39,816 bases of DNA from assembly GCF_014841135.1 (NCBI RefSeq), contig NZ_JACYTN010000033.1, forward strand, positions 1 through 39,816, read 5' to 3'. Every line of letters starts with the position of its first letter. Position 1 is the stretch's first letter. The stretch comes from Paenibacillus arenosi. Its GTDB lineage: Bacteria; Bacillota; Bacilli; Paenibacillales; Paenibacillaceae. The notes under the pieces are model-generated. The model had not been told where the DNA came from and made no database searches. It saw nothing but the letters and a program-made list of their open reading frames with translations. Positions 19,044 to 27,993 of this stretch are shown in pieces. The translations under genes were made by a program, and so were the position numbers.

Positions 19044-20062
19044 TCTTTGTCACCTAAGCGATCCGCATACTGCTTATTGTAGTACTCTTTATAATCACCC
19101 GAGAGGATTCTCTTCCACCAATCTTGGTTATCCAAGTACCAGCGAATTGTCTCTTTAATACCAGTCTCAAAATTATGTTTTGGTTTCCAGCCTAGTTCAG
19201 TTGTAAGCTTCGTAGCATCGATTCCATATCGACGGTCATGACCAAGTCGATCATCAACATAGTGAATTAATGATTCTGGTTTGCCAAGCTGTTCTAAAAT
19301 AGTTTTTACGATTTGAATATTCGTACGCTCGTTGTTTCCGCCTACGTTGTAAACTTCACCGTTTACCCCTTTATGCATAACTAGATCAATTGCACTGCAA
19401 TGATCCTCTACATATAACCAGTCACGAATATTAAGACCATCTCCATAGACAGGAAGCTCCTTATCTGCAAGTGCGTTAGCAATCATCAATGGAATCAGCT
19501 TCTCTGGGAAATGATACGGACCATAGTTATTTGAGCAACGTGTGATGTTAACAGGAAGTCCGAATGTCTCGTGGTATGCACGGACAAGCATATCCCCTCC
19601 TGCTTTACTTGCAGAGTAAGGGCTGTTAGGAGCTAGTGGAGTATCTTCAGTGAACAAACCAGTCTCTCCGAGAGAACCGTAGACTTCATCTGTAGATACT
19701 TGTACATACTTTTTAATATTATATTTTTTCGCAGCATCGAGCAAAACTTGAGTACCTTGCACATTCGTCTTAACGAAAATACCTGGATCAAGAATTGAGC
19801 GATCAACATGCGATTCAGCAGCAAAGTTGACAACAACATCTATTCCTTTTTGGAAGATTCCATCCATAGCTGACGCATCAGCGATATCTGCCTTAACAAA
19901 AGTGTAGTTAGGGTGATCTTGGACAGCTTGCAAGTTTTCAAGATTCCCTGCATAAGTCAGTGCGTCTACATTAACGATTTGATAGTTTGGATATTTATTA
20001 ATCATGTAAATAACAAAGTTGCTGCCGATAAAGCCGGCACCGCCTGTAACGAGTAATTTCAC
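19040..20062 (-). CDS. rmlB: dTDP-glucose 4,6-dehydratase RmlB
   Basis: This 340-residue enzyme converts dTDP-glucose to dTDP-4-keto-6-deoxyglucose, the second step to dTDP-rhamnose. It has the Rossmann motif VTGGAGFIGSNF, the STDEVYG segment with the Asp-Glu pair used in dehydration, and YSASKAGGD with the catalytic Tyr and Lys. A GTG start with GGAGG upstream is used. Spacing to rmlC is 12 bases and it overlaps rmlD by four. Confidence 0.97.
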   Translation of the reverse strand: MKLLVTGGAGFIGSNFVIYMINKYPNYQIVNVDALTYAGNLENLQAVQDHPNYTFVKADIADASAMDGIFQKGIDVVVNFAAESHVDRSILDPGIFVKTNVQGTQVLLDAAKKYNIKKYVQVSTDEVYGSLGETGLFTEDTPLAPNSPYSASKAGGDMLVRAYHETFGLPVNITRCSNNYGPYHFPEKLIPLMIANALADKELPVYGDGLNIRDWLYVEDHCSAIDLVMHKGVNGEVYNVGGNNERTNIQIVKTILEQLGKPESLIHYVDDRLGHDRRYGIDATKLTTELGWKPKHNFETGIKETIRWYLDNQDWWKRILSGDYKEYYNKQYADRLGDKE

Positions 20063-20074
20063 GATTTGTTCCTC

Positions 20075-20623
20075 CTACTCAAAATTTATTTCTGCCTCTT
20101 GTAAAAATGGTAGTTGTTCATCTTTAGCTGATAATATTGGGTTTGATGTTGGCCAATCTATGCCTAATGCCGGATCATTCCAATGAATGCCGCGATCGTG
20201 CTCCTGAGAGTAATACTCATCAACTTTGTAAAAGACTTGCGTATTTGGTACTAACGTACAGAAACCGTGCGCGAATCCTTTAGGTACAAGGAGTTGGCGC
20301 TTATTGTGCTCACTTAAGACAATACCAACCCATTGTCCAAATGTAGGAGAGCTTTTACGAATATCAACAATAACATCATAGATTGCACCGGAAACTACAC
20401 GAACAAGCTTCGTTTGAGCTTTATCATTTAGTTGATAATGCAGACCTCTTATTACTCCTGTTTCCACGGATAAAGATTGATTGTCTTGAACAAATTCATG
20501 CTTGATCCCTAGTTCGCGAAACTTCTTCTCATTGTAACTTTCCATAAAAAAGCCCCGGTGGTCACCATGGACCACCGGTTCAATTAAGCATGAACCTTCT
20601 AATGCTAAAGGAATGACTCTCAT
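20075..20623 (-). CDS. rmlC: dTDP-4-dehydrorhamnose 3,5-epimerase RmlC
   Basis: This 182-residue cupin epimerises dTDP-4-keto-6-deoxyglucose at C3 and C5. Visible marks are DHRGFFMESYNE near residue 21, GVIRGLHYQ with the catalytic His, KLVRVVSGAIYDVIVDIR, and PKGFAHGFCTL. AGGAGG lies upstream of the ATG. It sits between rmlA and rmlB. Confidence 0.96.
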   Translation of the reverse strand: MRVIPLALEGSCLIEPVVHGDHRGFFMESYNEKKFRELGIKHEFVQDNQSLSVETGVIRGLHYQLNDKAQTKLVRVVSGAIYDVIVDIRKSSPTFGQWVGIVLSEHNKRQLLVPKGFAHGFCTLVPNTQVFYKVDEYYSQEHDRGIHWNDPALGIDWPTSNPILSAKDEQLPFLQEAEINFE

Positions 20624-20641
20624 CTCAAAATCCTCCTATAA

Positions 20642-21385
20642 TTACAACTTCAATACTCCGAACTCTACTCCAAATGTAATATCCTTCGCCATCTCATTTG
20701 CACGAGCTAAGGAAGCATGTGTGCCTGCATCAGTCCACCATCCTTGAAGTACGTCAAATGTAAGTTCTCCACGTTGAATATATGCATTGTTAACATCTGT
20801 GATTTCTAATTCACCACGTCCAGATGGTTTCAATGTTTTGATAATATCAAACACAGCGGAATCAAACATATAAATCCCTGTAACCGCGTGATTACTCTTC
20901 GGCTGCTTTGGCTTTTCTTCAATAGAGACAATTTTATCTCCTTCAAGTTCAGCTACACCATAACGCTGCGGATCATGAACTTCCTGAAGAAGAATTTTCG
21001 CTCCATTAGCTTGCTTACGGAAGTTATCAACATATGGTGCAATGTCATCTTCAAATACATTGTCTCCAAGAATAACAACCATCTGATCATCACCAACAAA
21101 ATGCTCTGCTAAATCTAGGGCTTGCGCGATGCCTCCCGCTTCATCCTGTACTTTATACGTAAAGCTTACGCCCATTTCATGGCCGCTACCCAGTAAGCTA
21201 ACAACGTCTCCCATGTGCTCTTTACCCGTTACAATAAGGATATCTTGGATATCCGACTGTTTTAGTTTTTCTACCGCATGAAAAATCATTGGATATTTCC
21301 CCACAGGGAGTAGATGTTTATTTGTTACTTTCGTTAATGGAAATAATCGCGAACCTGTTCCACCCGCTAAAATAATACCTTTCAT
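20642..21385 (-). CDS. rmlA: Glucose-1-phosphate thymidylyltransferase RmlA (short form)
   Basis: This 247-residue nucleotidyltransferase makes dTDP-glucose from dTTP and glucose-1-phosphate, the first rhamnose step. The signature LAGGTGSRLFPLT is at the N-terminus, PVGKYPMIFH follows, and ILGDNVFEDD carries a metal-binding Asp. It is the shorter type common in Bacillota, ending near the catalytic domain, without the longer C-terminal allosteric part of the roughly 290-residue enzymes. AGGAGG nine bases upstream supports the ATG. It follows the GtrA gene by 29 bases. Confidence 0.94.
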   Translation of the reverse strand: MKGIILAGGTGSRLFPLTKVTNKHLLPVGKYPMIFHAVEKLKQSDIQDILIVTGKEHMGDVVSLLGSGHEMGVSFTYKVQDEAGGIAQALDLAEHFVGDDQMVVILGDNVFEDDIAPYVDNFRKQANGAKILLQEVHDPQRYGVAELEGDKIVSIEEKPKQPKSNHAVTGIYMFDSAVFDIIKTLKPSGRGELEITDVNNAYIQRGELTFDVLQGWWTDAGTHASLARANEMAKDITFGVEFGVLKL

Positions 21386-21414
21386 TTTAAAAAACCTCCT
21401 ATAATTTTCTGATT

Positions 21415-21834
21415 TTAAGTTTTATTTTCATTAAACACCCAATATCTATTAATCATATAATTAAAAATGGGTACTAAAATAATGGCTACTCCCTGTCCAA
21501 TTATATAGGATAGGTTGAAAATATCTACCGTTATATACATTATAAAGATATTTAAAAGCAAGCCGCAACTACATACAAGTGCATATTTCACAAAAATGGT
21601 AGTCGAAGAATTCGCTTGTTTAAAGGTCCAGATGGAATTTAATACATATGAAATCACTAGGGAAAATACGAAACCAATTATAGTCCCACCAATAGGGTGC
21701 ATCTCAAATACTTCTACCATTAATGCAAGCATACCGCTATGCACTATAGTACCAATAACCCCTACCAGTCCATATTTTAAGAATCCAGATATAGCGTTTT
21801 TATTAACTCTTAATTTTCCCCTCATCAACGTCAC
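21415..21834 (-). CDS. GtrA-family membrane protein
   Basis: This roughly 139-residue protein has four membrane segments and the GtrA-family pattern FLKYGLVGVIGTIVH near the N-terminus and NYMINRYWVF at the end. GtrA/GtcA proteins are thought to move polyprenyl-phosphate-linked sugars across the membrane. It follows the DUF2304 and DPM-like GT2 genes, which fits that role. The start is unsure: GTG at 21834, TTG and ATG shortly after it are all in frame, none with a clear ribosome site, and the start lies directly after a 15-bp hairpin. Coupling to the upstream gene is possible. Confidence 0.85.
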   Translation of the reverse strand: MTLMRGKLRVNKNAISGFLKYGLVGVIGTIVHSGMLALMVEVFEMHPIGGTIIGFVFSLVISYVLNSIWTFKQANSSTTIFVKYALVCSCGLLLNIFIMYITVDIFNLSYIIGQGVAIILVPIFNYMINRYWVFNENKT

Positions 21835-21876
21835 AAGACTAGAAAAGCATTGTAAAAGTATTGCTTTTCTAGTCTT
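21835..21876 (-). promoter_or_regulatory. 15-bp hairpin between DUF2304 and GtrA genes
   Basis: AAGACTAGAAAAGCA and its exact complement surround a 12-base loop. The stem covers the last codons of the DUF2304 gene and ends one base before the first possible GtrA start. There is no U-tract on the minus strand, so it may limit GtrA translation or mark a former module border. Confidence 0.6.
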
Positions 21877-22237
21877 TGCTTCCCTTCTTTAATAAAGATG
21901 CATTTAATTCATTCCTAAGTAATCCTAATTCTTGTGTTAGTTTTTTAGTTTGATTCGTTAGATTAGAGATAATAACTGTGAATCTATATAAAATGGTAAA
22001 GACCACAGCAAAAGCTATTAAAAACAATGCATTTACAGGTGTTTCAATATAGATATTACTAGATATAAAATTAAGGACACTAGGGAAAATCGATAGAATA
22101 AATGTTATTAAAATAAGCCCCAACCAGAGTAAGGTGTATTTTAGTTCCAGCTTATACTTCCTAATATTGTTAAGCAAAAATATTAATAATAATATATTGC
22201 TGATAATAAGAATTAGCTGTAGATTAAATGGAATCAT
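21869..22237 (-). CDS. DUF2304-family small membrane protein
   Basis: This 122-residue protein has three membrane segments (about 5-21, 33-52 and 68-88) and a charged, probably helical C-terminus (LTNQTKKLTQELGLLRNELNA). This layout and its place directly after a DPM-like GT2 gene match the DUF2304 family, which is often found beside polyprenyl-phosphate glycosyltransferases. Its ATG overlaps the GT2 stop as ATGA, so the two are likely translated together and act together. Its biochemical role is unknown. Confidence 0.75.
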   Translation of the reverse strand: MIPFNLQLILIISNILLLIFLLNNIRKYKLELKYTLLWLGLILITFILSIFPSVLNFISSNIYIETPVNALFLIAFAVVFTILYRFTVIISNLTNQTKKLTQELGLLRNELNASLLKKGSKD

Positions 22238-22944
22238 ACGTGTTCCGCAATCTCCTTATCTTGATTCCTTAATCGATCGATTATGATAGCTAAGGATACC
22301 TTTATCATATAGTACACAGCTTTAATAGAATTAATAGATGATATACCATTACTTCTCTCATTCATTACTACCGGAATCTCTTTAACTACTAAATTATTAC
22401 GTAATAACGTCACAATAGTCTCTGGTTCGGGATAGTCTACTGGATACTTTGCTGCAAAGAAATTAATTACTTTCTTGTTACACGCTCTAAAACCTGATGT
22501 CGGGTCCGTTACTGTTTTGTTAGTTAACATTTTAATCAGATATGTAAAATGCTTAATTCCTATTCTTCTCATTAGGCTAGACTGAAATCCTTCTTTTTTA
22601 ATATACCGAGAGCCGATTACCAGATCTGCTTGGTGATTAATGATAGAATCAACTAGCAATTCAATATACGCAGGGTCATGTTGTCCATCACCATCAATCT
22701 GGATTGCTATATCATAGTTATGCCGTGATGCATAAAGATAACCTGTTTGAACAGCACCACCAATACCAAGATTAACAGGTAAATCAATATAATTAGTACG
22801 CATATTTTTGCAAATTTGAACAGTAGAGTCAGTTGAGCAATCGTTAATAACAAGTGTATCAATATCTAGCTGCGTTAATTTATTAACTAACCTTTCAATA
22901 TTACCTTCTTCATTATAAGCCGGTATAATAGCAAGTATTTTCAT
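22234..22944 (-). CDS. Polyprenyl-phosphate glycosyltransferase, DPM1/GtrB-like GT2
   Basis: This 236-residue GT2 protein has the layout of dolichol/undecaprenyl-phosphate hexose synthases: IIPAYNEEGNIERL, NDCSTDST, NLGIGGAVQTGY and DGDGQHDP (about 84-91), the metal site of this class. It would load one sugar onto undecaprenyl phosphate on the cytoplasmic side. It lacks the two C-terminal membrane spans of GtrB and has only a weak hydrophobic helix near 207-224, so the DUF2304 partner may provide membrane attachment. GGAGG lies ten bases upstream of the ATG. It is part of the four-gene side-sugar cassette. Confidence 0.85.
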   Translation of the reverse strand: MKILAIIPAYNEEGNIERLVNKLTQLDIDTLVINDCSTDSTVQICKNMRTNYIDLPVNLGIGGAVQTGYLYASRHNYDIAIQIDGDGQHDPAYIELLVDSIINHQADLVIGSRYIKKEGFQSSLMRRIGIKHFTYLIKMLTNKTVTDPTSGFRACNKKVINFFAAKYPVDYPEPETIVTLLRNNLVVKEIPVVMNERSNGISSINSIKAVYYMIKVSLAIIIDRLRNQDKEIAEHV

Positions 22945-22960
22945 TTATTTTACACCTCCA

Positions 22961-25423
22961 TCATGAGCGATTATCAAGTACACGATAAATGTACAAACCA
23001 GAGTCATTATCGTAATAAATTTCTTCATAACTATCAGAGTTTATAATAGATGGTGACAATATATATTTTATTCCTAGTTCTTGTAACTCAGAATGATTAA
23101 TATTTACTCTAATAACATCTAACTGCGTCAATTCAAAGTTTGTATCATTATCAGTAACGTTAACAATTACATGTGCATATCTATTGTATATATCTTCAAA
23201 TTCAGATTTCACATCTATTTGACTCCATAAATTCATATCGGGGGTAAAATGAACACTGTTCATGGATTTAACACCCAACGCTATTAGCAACTGACCATTA
23301 AAAATACTTTCTGTGGCTACCCATGTTTGATTAGGGTCTTCCAATTCAATTTTTTTAATTTGATTACTGATTTGCAAGTTCTTTATCGAGTCAGTCCCCT
23401 GAGCAACTGGATTAATAAAGACCCCCGAAATTATGATTGGTAGAAACAGAATAATGAATTTCTTTAAATTTCCTGATAGCAACAAATAATTTAACATAGT
23501 GAAAATTATAATTGTTCCTATAGCAAGTGTAACACCTAAATAATCTTTCATGGGGCTACCAAAAATAGATATACTATATAAAATGAAAATTACGCTTGTA
23601 AGAACTATTTTATGTTTGTAGTTAAACATTTTATGTTTGTATATCATATTAATCATCCAAACACTTAAAAACACTCCGAGAAATCCAAAAGAGATATGAG
23701 CAACTCTAGCTTCTTGCACATACGAAAACAAAGATAATTTAGCAATAATTTTCGGGTAGGTCACGAAAAGCCAACTTAATTGAAACATTAAATATCCAAA
23801 TAAAGCAATAATAATCCTTTTATTATTTTTTTCATACTTAATGATGAAAATAAAAGTCAGAATTAATAAAGGAGCAAAATTATAATATGAGGCCAGTTCA
23901 CTCTGATTACTATAACTAACTTCTTTAAATGGGAGTAGCCAATTGATTAAATACGTCTGTAACTCATAATAAGGTAAGGATCCTCCGGTAATAAGTCTCT
24001 CACCAGGGTAAGCAGTATTCAGAAGCAACTTTATATCATCGAGTGCATAATAAATAAAAAATGCTATAGCAGCAATTGCATATAAAATCGATAATATAAG
24101 CACATACCACTCTTTTTTAACCAACTTGAATGCTTGAGAGTCTTTCACCATCATTGAGCCGAGCATAATCAATACCAAAAATGCTAAAGGTACCTGAACA
24201 GGAGGATACAAAATCGTTGTAAACCCTATTCCACAGATCACAAAAAGAATAATAAAAATCGAACGAAGATTACATTTTTCTTTAAAATGAACAAAGTATA
24301 GAAGTGAAACTATCATACCTTCTGTCAATAAAATGAGGTCAGAAACTGCTGCAGGCGTGTCGTACCACCATTGAATACTCGGTGATAGGGCAACCCAAAG
24401 ACCTCCAAAAAGAGAAAGTAGCTTGCTTCTATTTGTTAAGAACATGCATATTTCAAAACTCAGTAAAAACAACATTATTATTTTAAAAGACCAATACCAT
24501 GACAAACCAAAATCTTCGCCAAAAATGACAAATCCCCAGAAGTACGGCTTCCCTACTATATCTAAACTTATAGCTGGTACATTTAATAGTAATGCATTCA
24601 TTCCCATAGATTTGATATCTGAATTGATAACATCAAATCGATTATTTACTTGAGAGAGTAACCAAGGAGTGTGAACCAAAAATTCATCCGACCTAATTGT
24701 TCTCTCTTTACCCAATAATGTAGTTTTACTCTGATCAGCTAAATTTTTATTAATTTCACTTTCCCAAAGTCCAATAGATGAGCCATGTAATTTACCAACA
24801 ACTAAGACTATAAACACCATTCCTGCAATGATATATCTTTTTCTAACAATCATATCTGGATATTTAAATACAATTAATACTAAACCTATAATCAAAAGTG
24901 TAAATATTTCTAATTTTAAAAGATGAATAATATTTATATGAAAGGTAATATCTTTATTAAGAATAATTTCATTAATCTGTATTCTTTGGTCTTTTTTCGT
25001 ACTTACATCGATCCGGATGGATTCAATTTTCAAGGAATTATCTAAAGGAATTCTATGGATGTTTTTTCCGTTATCTACTCTAACAAGATGTGATGCCTGT
25101 TCACTAAAATCCGGATTGCGAGAGTCGGTGTAAAACACTTGAAGTGTATCTTCCCCATTTAGATAGTCAATATTAAGATATATTTCAGAAACATATTTAT
25201 TTATGTTAGTTAAAATATACTGAGAATCTTCATTGGTGGTATTAATATAACCATCCACGACATTTAATCCTACGGCACCAGCTTCATGATTAGTTAAATT
25301 ATAATTTAGACTATCAGTAATTTTACTCTTAATATATTCTTGATTGTTATATAGAACGTAAAACAACGCTACTAGAACGATACAAACTGCAGCCAAGAAT
25401 ATTTTCTTGTATTCTCTTCTCAA
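22961..25423 (-). CDS. Large multi-span membrane protein, GT-C-like glycosyltransferase with an extracytoplasmic beta domain
   Basis: This protein of about 820 residues has an N-terminal membrane segment, an outside region that is beta-rich (about 78-155), a second segment, then about ten further membrane spans and a C-terminal soluble domain of roughly 160 residues. The loop with GKERTIRSDEFLVHTPW (about 238-254) has acidic residues placed as in GT-C enzymes that use lipid-linked sugars, which resemble YfhO-type proteins. I cannot name the family with certainty. It precedes the GT2, DUF2304 and GtrA genes, so it is the likely transferase that adds the lipid-carried sugar outside the cell. 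A TTG start at 25423 is chosen because GGGGG lies seven bases upstream; a TTG at 25453 is possible. The beta segment resembles those in the Wzm protein and the methyltransferase of this locus. Confidence 0.75.
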   Translation of the reverse strand: MRREYKKIFLAAVCIVLVALFYVLYNNQEYIKSKITDSLNYNLTNHEAGAVGLNVVDGYINTTNEDSQYILTNINKYVSEIYLNIDYLNGEDTLQVFYTDSRNPDFSEQASHLVRVDNGKNIHRIPLDNSLKIESIRIDVSTKKDQRIQINEIILNKDITFHINIIHLLKLEIFTLLIIGLVLIVFKYPDMIVRKRYIIAGMVFIVLVVGKLHGSSIGLWESEINKNLADQSKTTLLGKERTIRSDEFLVHTPWLLSQVNNRFDVINSDIKSMGMNALLLNVPAISLDIVGKPYFWGFVIFGEDFGLSWYWSFKIIMLFLLSFEICMFLTNRSKLLSLFGGLWVALSPSIQWWYDTPAAVSDLILLTEGMIVSLLYFVHFKEKCNLRSIFIILFVICGIGFTTILYPPVQVPLAFLVLIMLGSMMVKDSQAFKLVKKEWYVLILSILYAIAAIAFFIYYALDDIKLLLNTAYPGERLITGGSLPYYELQTYLINWLLPFKEVSYSNQSELASYYNFAPLLILTFIFIIKYEKNNKRIIIALFGYLMFQLSWLFVTYPKIIAKLSLFSYVQEARVAHISFGFLGVFLSVWMINMIYKHKMFNYKHKIVLTSVIFILYSISIFGSPMKDYLGVTLAIGTIIIFTMLNYLLLSGNLKKFIILFLPIIISGVFINPVAQGTDSIKNLQISNQIKKIELEDPNQTWVATESIFNGQLLIALGVKSMNSVHFTPDMNLWSQIDVKSEFEDIYNRYAHVIVNVTDNDTNFELTQLDVIRVNINHSELQELGIKYILSPSIINSDSYEEIYYDNDSGLYIYRVLDNRS

Positions 25424-25505
25424 ATCAGTGCCCCCGGTAATAGTCACATTCAAAGTGAATGAAAAATGAGAATTCTTTATTTAAGATAAAGTATATTACA
25501 TTAAA

Positions 25506-27977
25506 TCACTTATAAGAGAAATCTTCCCGATCCAGGGTTAAATTAGGGCTGTAGAACGGATCCACATATCCTCCCCACTTTTTATGGAACAATGCAATTT
25601 CACCTTTAAACCTCTCAATTTTTTCTGGCGTATCCTCTGCACCTCTTGATATTGATTCATGATGATACATTTCAGCAAAAGGGGTAAAGATAACTTGATA
25701 ACCCATCGCTCTTACTTTCAAGCAAAAGTCAACATCATTAAATGCCACTTTAAATCGTTCATCTAATCCTTCAACTTGCTCGAAGACTTCTTTTCGTACC
25801 ATTAAGCATGCAGCTGTTACAGCACTGAGGTTTTGGACAATCTTGAGTCTTCCCTTGAAACCATCAACTTCTCGCGGGAAATATTTATGAGAATGACCTG
25901 CCACTCCTCCAAGACCAATAATGACGCCGGCATGTTGAATCGAGTTATCTGGATAATAAAGCTTAGCACCCGCGATCCCTACATCACTTCTCTGAACGTA
26001 CATCAACATCTCTTCTATCCATCTCGGGGTAATAATTTCGATATCATTGTTAAGCAATACAAAATGTTCACCAGAGGCATATTTTGCTCCAAAATTATTA
26101 ATAGCCGAATAGTTAAATCCGTCTTTCCAAGTCACTATTTTTATTTGTTCATTACCTTCAAGAGATTTATAATAATCAAATATCTCTGGTGTTGTACTAT
26201 TATTTTCAATAATGATTATTTCATAATTCTTATATGTGGTCTCTCTTAAAATAGAATCAATACATATTTTAAGCGTTTCATATTGATCCTTGTTTGGGAT
26301 TAGAATAGATACTTTTGGAGTTCCCGTTAATTCATATTGAGTCCGATATGATGTGACTAGAGTATTATCTTGAACAGTTCCTGCCAACCCAACTCGTTCT
26401 AAATGAGCATACAGTGCCTTTTTAGCCGCATCCATTGTATATGTTTTTGCTGAAACATTACTTGCTGTTGAATTAAGATGGCTCCTCCAATGATACAGAA
26501 TCTTCGGGATATGTATAATACCTTCCGCCTGTTCTGTTAACCTTAATATTAAATCATAATCTTGGCTTCCATCAAAATCGCTATTGAAAACACCAACTTT
26601 GTCGAGTAGCTTTTTACTGAACACTGTGAAATGACATATGTAATTATAGCTTCTCAAAGTATCAGGCGACCAATCAGGCTTAAAATGAGGATCAAAGTAT
26701 TCATGACCTTTTTCATCAATTTTGTCCTCATCTGAATAAATAAAATCTGGTCTATTGTTCTCATTAATAGACTTAACGACCTCGTATAATGCATCAGGTG
26801 TAAGGAGATCGTCATGATCAAACAATCCGATATATTTACCTGTTGCGAGAGATAGCGCTTCATTACTATTACCAGATATCCCTTTGTTTTCATTGAGAAA
26901 CTTCACTTTTATTCTACTATCTAGCTTGGCGTAATGCTGCAATAAATCTTTTACTTCAACAGACTTGCTATCTCCATCTGCAATACACAACTCCCAGTGA
27001 CTGTACGTTTGTTGTCGAACTGATTCTATCATTTCTATTAAGAAGCTCTTAGGTGTATTGAATGTTGGTACAACAATACTAACAAGAGGTTCATAATTAA
27101 AACCTTTGTTTTTTTGTTGGTCCAACTCGTCAGCAGAAGCTCTATGATGCAAGTACCAATTGTGATAGCTTATCGCTGACTGCTCAAATGTAATCTTTGA
27201 TTTCAAAGTACTATAAAAGAATGAAAAACCATGTTTTTTCATCATTCTCATGCCATTAATAACATTTCTTACTCTTATACTACGAATAAACCGCACATAT
27301 TTCTTCCGGAGATTTCTTTTTTTCTCACGTTCTATTTCTTTAAGATTGATAATATGTGTATGTTTGCACAATCCATCTTTGAATTCGATTATTATATTCG
27401 CATCATTTTTGTCTAATTTATATTCAAGATGAAATCCTTTTTTGACTCCTTTATCCAAATCATACGCCTGTTCAACGTCTGCTCTTTCAGCTCGATTTAT
27501 AATACAGGTCTTTTCAGATTCACTTTTGATTTGTATGTCGACTAAGGTATCCATCAAGGAAAATCCCCATCCAGATACCGTCATCTTGTTCTCATTAATG
27601 GCAACTTTATCGATATTAAACTTTACTGTAGATATTCCTCGTTCACTTAGTAATGAACCTAAATGCAATGTTTTAAGTAATGTGTAGTCTTTGGGAAAAG
27701 CTGCAACAACATCAATGTTACTAATCTCATTTTCTGTATCTACAATCGTTTTCAATTCGAAACCACAAATCAACTTTTCCGATACATCGAAGTGTTGTTG
27801 GACATCCTCTCTTGCAACGTAGTTAACATCGCTACTAATAGATATCTCATCCACAACTATTCTTATTGCAGGTACTTCATTTGTATTAGGATCATAACAC
27901 CAGCCCGAAATGGACAGATGCACTTTTTTATCTATAAGTTCAATATTTGTATCCTCTATGCAATACCTTGTATTCAT
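25506..27977 (-). CDS. Two-domain GT2 glycosyltransferase with tandem N-terminal beta repeats
   Basis: This 823-residue protein is probably the main chain-building enzyme. Residues 18-75 and 131-188 are two copies of a beta domain (SGW near the start, then R-x-DV and GF-x-L near the end). A basic linker follows, then a first GT2 domain (298-520, with VVPTFNTP, FDHDDLL at 386-392 and YSDEDK) and a second one (555-790, with SILIPNKDQ, LLNNDIEI and FNDVDFCLK). Two active-site sets suggest two linkages made in turn. No membrane span is seen, so it is cytosolic or peripheral. GGGAG lies seven bases before the ATG. It lies between the methyltransferase and the membrane GT-C gene. Confidence 0.85.
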   Translation of the reverse strand: MNTRYCIEDTNIELIDKKVHLSISGWCYDPNTNEVPAIRIVVDEISISSDVNYVAREDVQQHFDVSEKLICGFELKTIVDTENEISNIDVVAAFPKDYTLLKTLHLGSLLSERGISTVKFNIDKVAINENKMTVSGWGFSLMDTLVDIQIKSESEKTCIINRAERADVEQAYDLDKGVKKGFHLEYKLDKNDANIIIEFKDGLCKHTHIINLKEIEREKKRNLRKKYVRFIRSIRVRNVINGMRMMKKHGFSFFYSTLKSKITFEQSAISYHNWYLHHRASADELDQQKNKGFNYEPLVSIVVPTFNTPKSFLIEMIESVRQQTYSHWELCIADGDSKSVEVKDLLQHYAKLDSRIKVKFLNENKGISGNSNEALSLATGKYIGLFDHDDLLTPDALYEVVKSINENNRPDFIYSDEDKIDEKGHEYFDPHFKPDWSPDTLRSYNYICHFTVFSKKLLDKVGVFNSDFDGSQDYDLILRLTEQAEGIIHIPKILYHWRSHLNSTASNVSAKTYTMDAAKKALYAHLERVGLAGTVQDNTLVTSYRTQYELTGTPKVSILIPNKDQYETLKICIDSILRETTYKNYEIIIIENNSTTPEIFDYYKSLEGNEQIKIVTWKDGFNYSAINNFGAKYASGEHFVLLNNDIEIITPRWIEEMLMYVQRSDVGIAGAKLYYPDNSIQHAGVIIGLGGVAGHSHKYFPREVDGFKGRLKIVQNLSAVTAACLMVRKEVFEQVEGLDERFKVAFNDVDFCLKVRAMGYQVIFTPFAEMYHHESISRGAEDTPEKIERFKGEIALFHKKWGGYVDPFYSPNLTLDREDFSYK

Positions 27978-27993
27978 CAGTTTACTCCCGAGT

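Noticed and set aside
21415..25423. Wzx/Wzy export pathway
   Set aside because: No Wzx-like flippase of 12-14 spans is present, and Wzm/Wzt are complete, so the ABC route is favoured; the large membrane protein fits a side-sugar transferase better than a polymerase.
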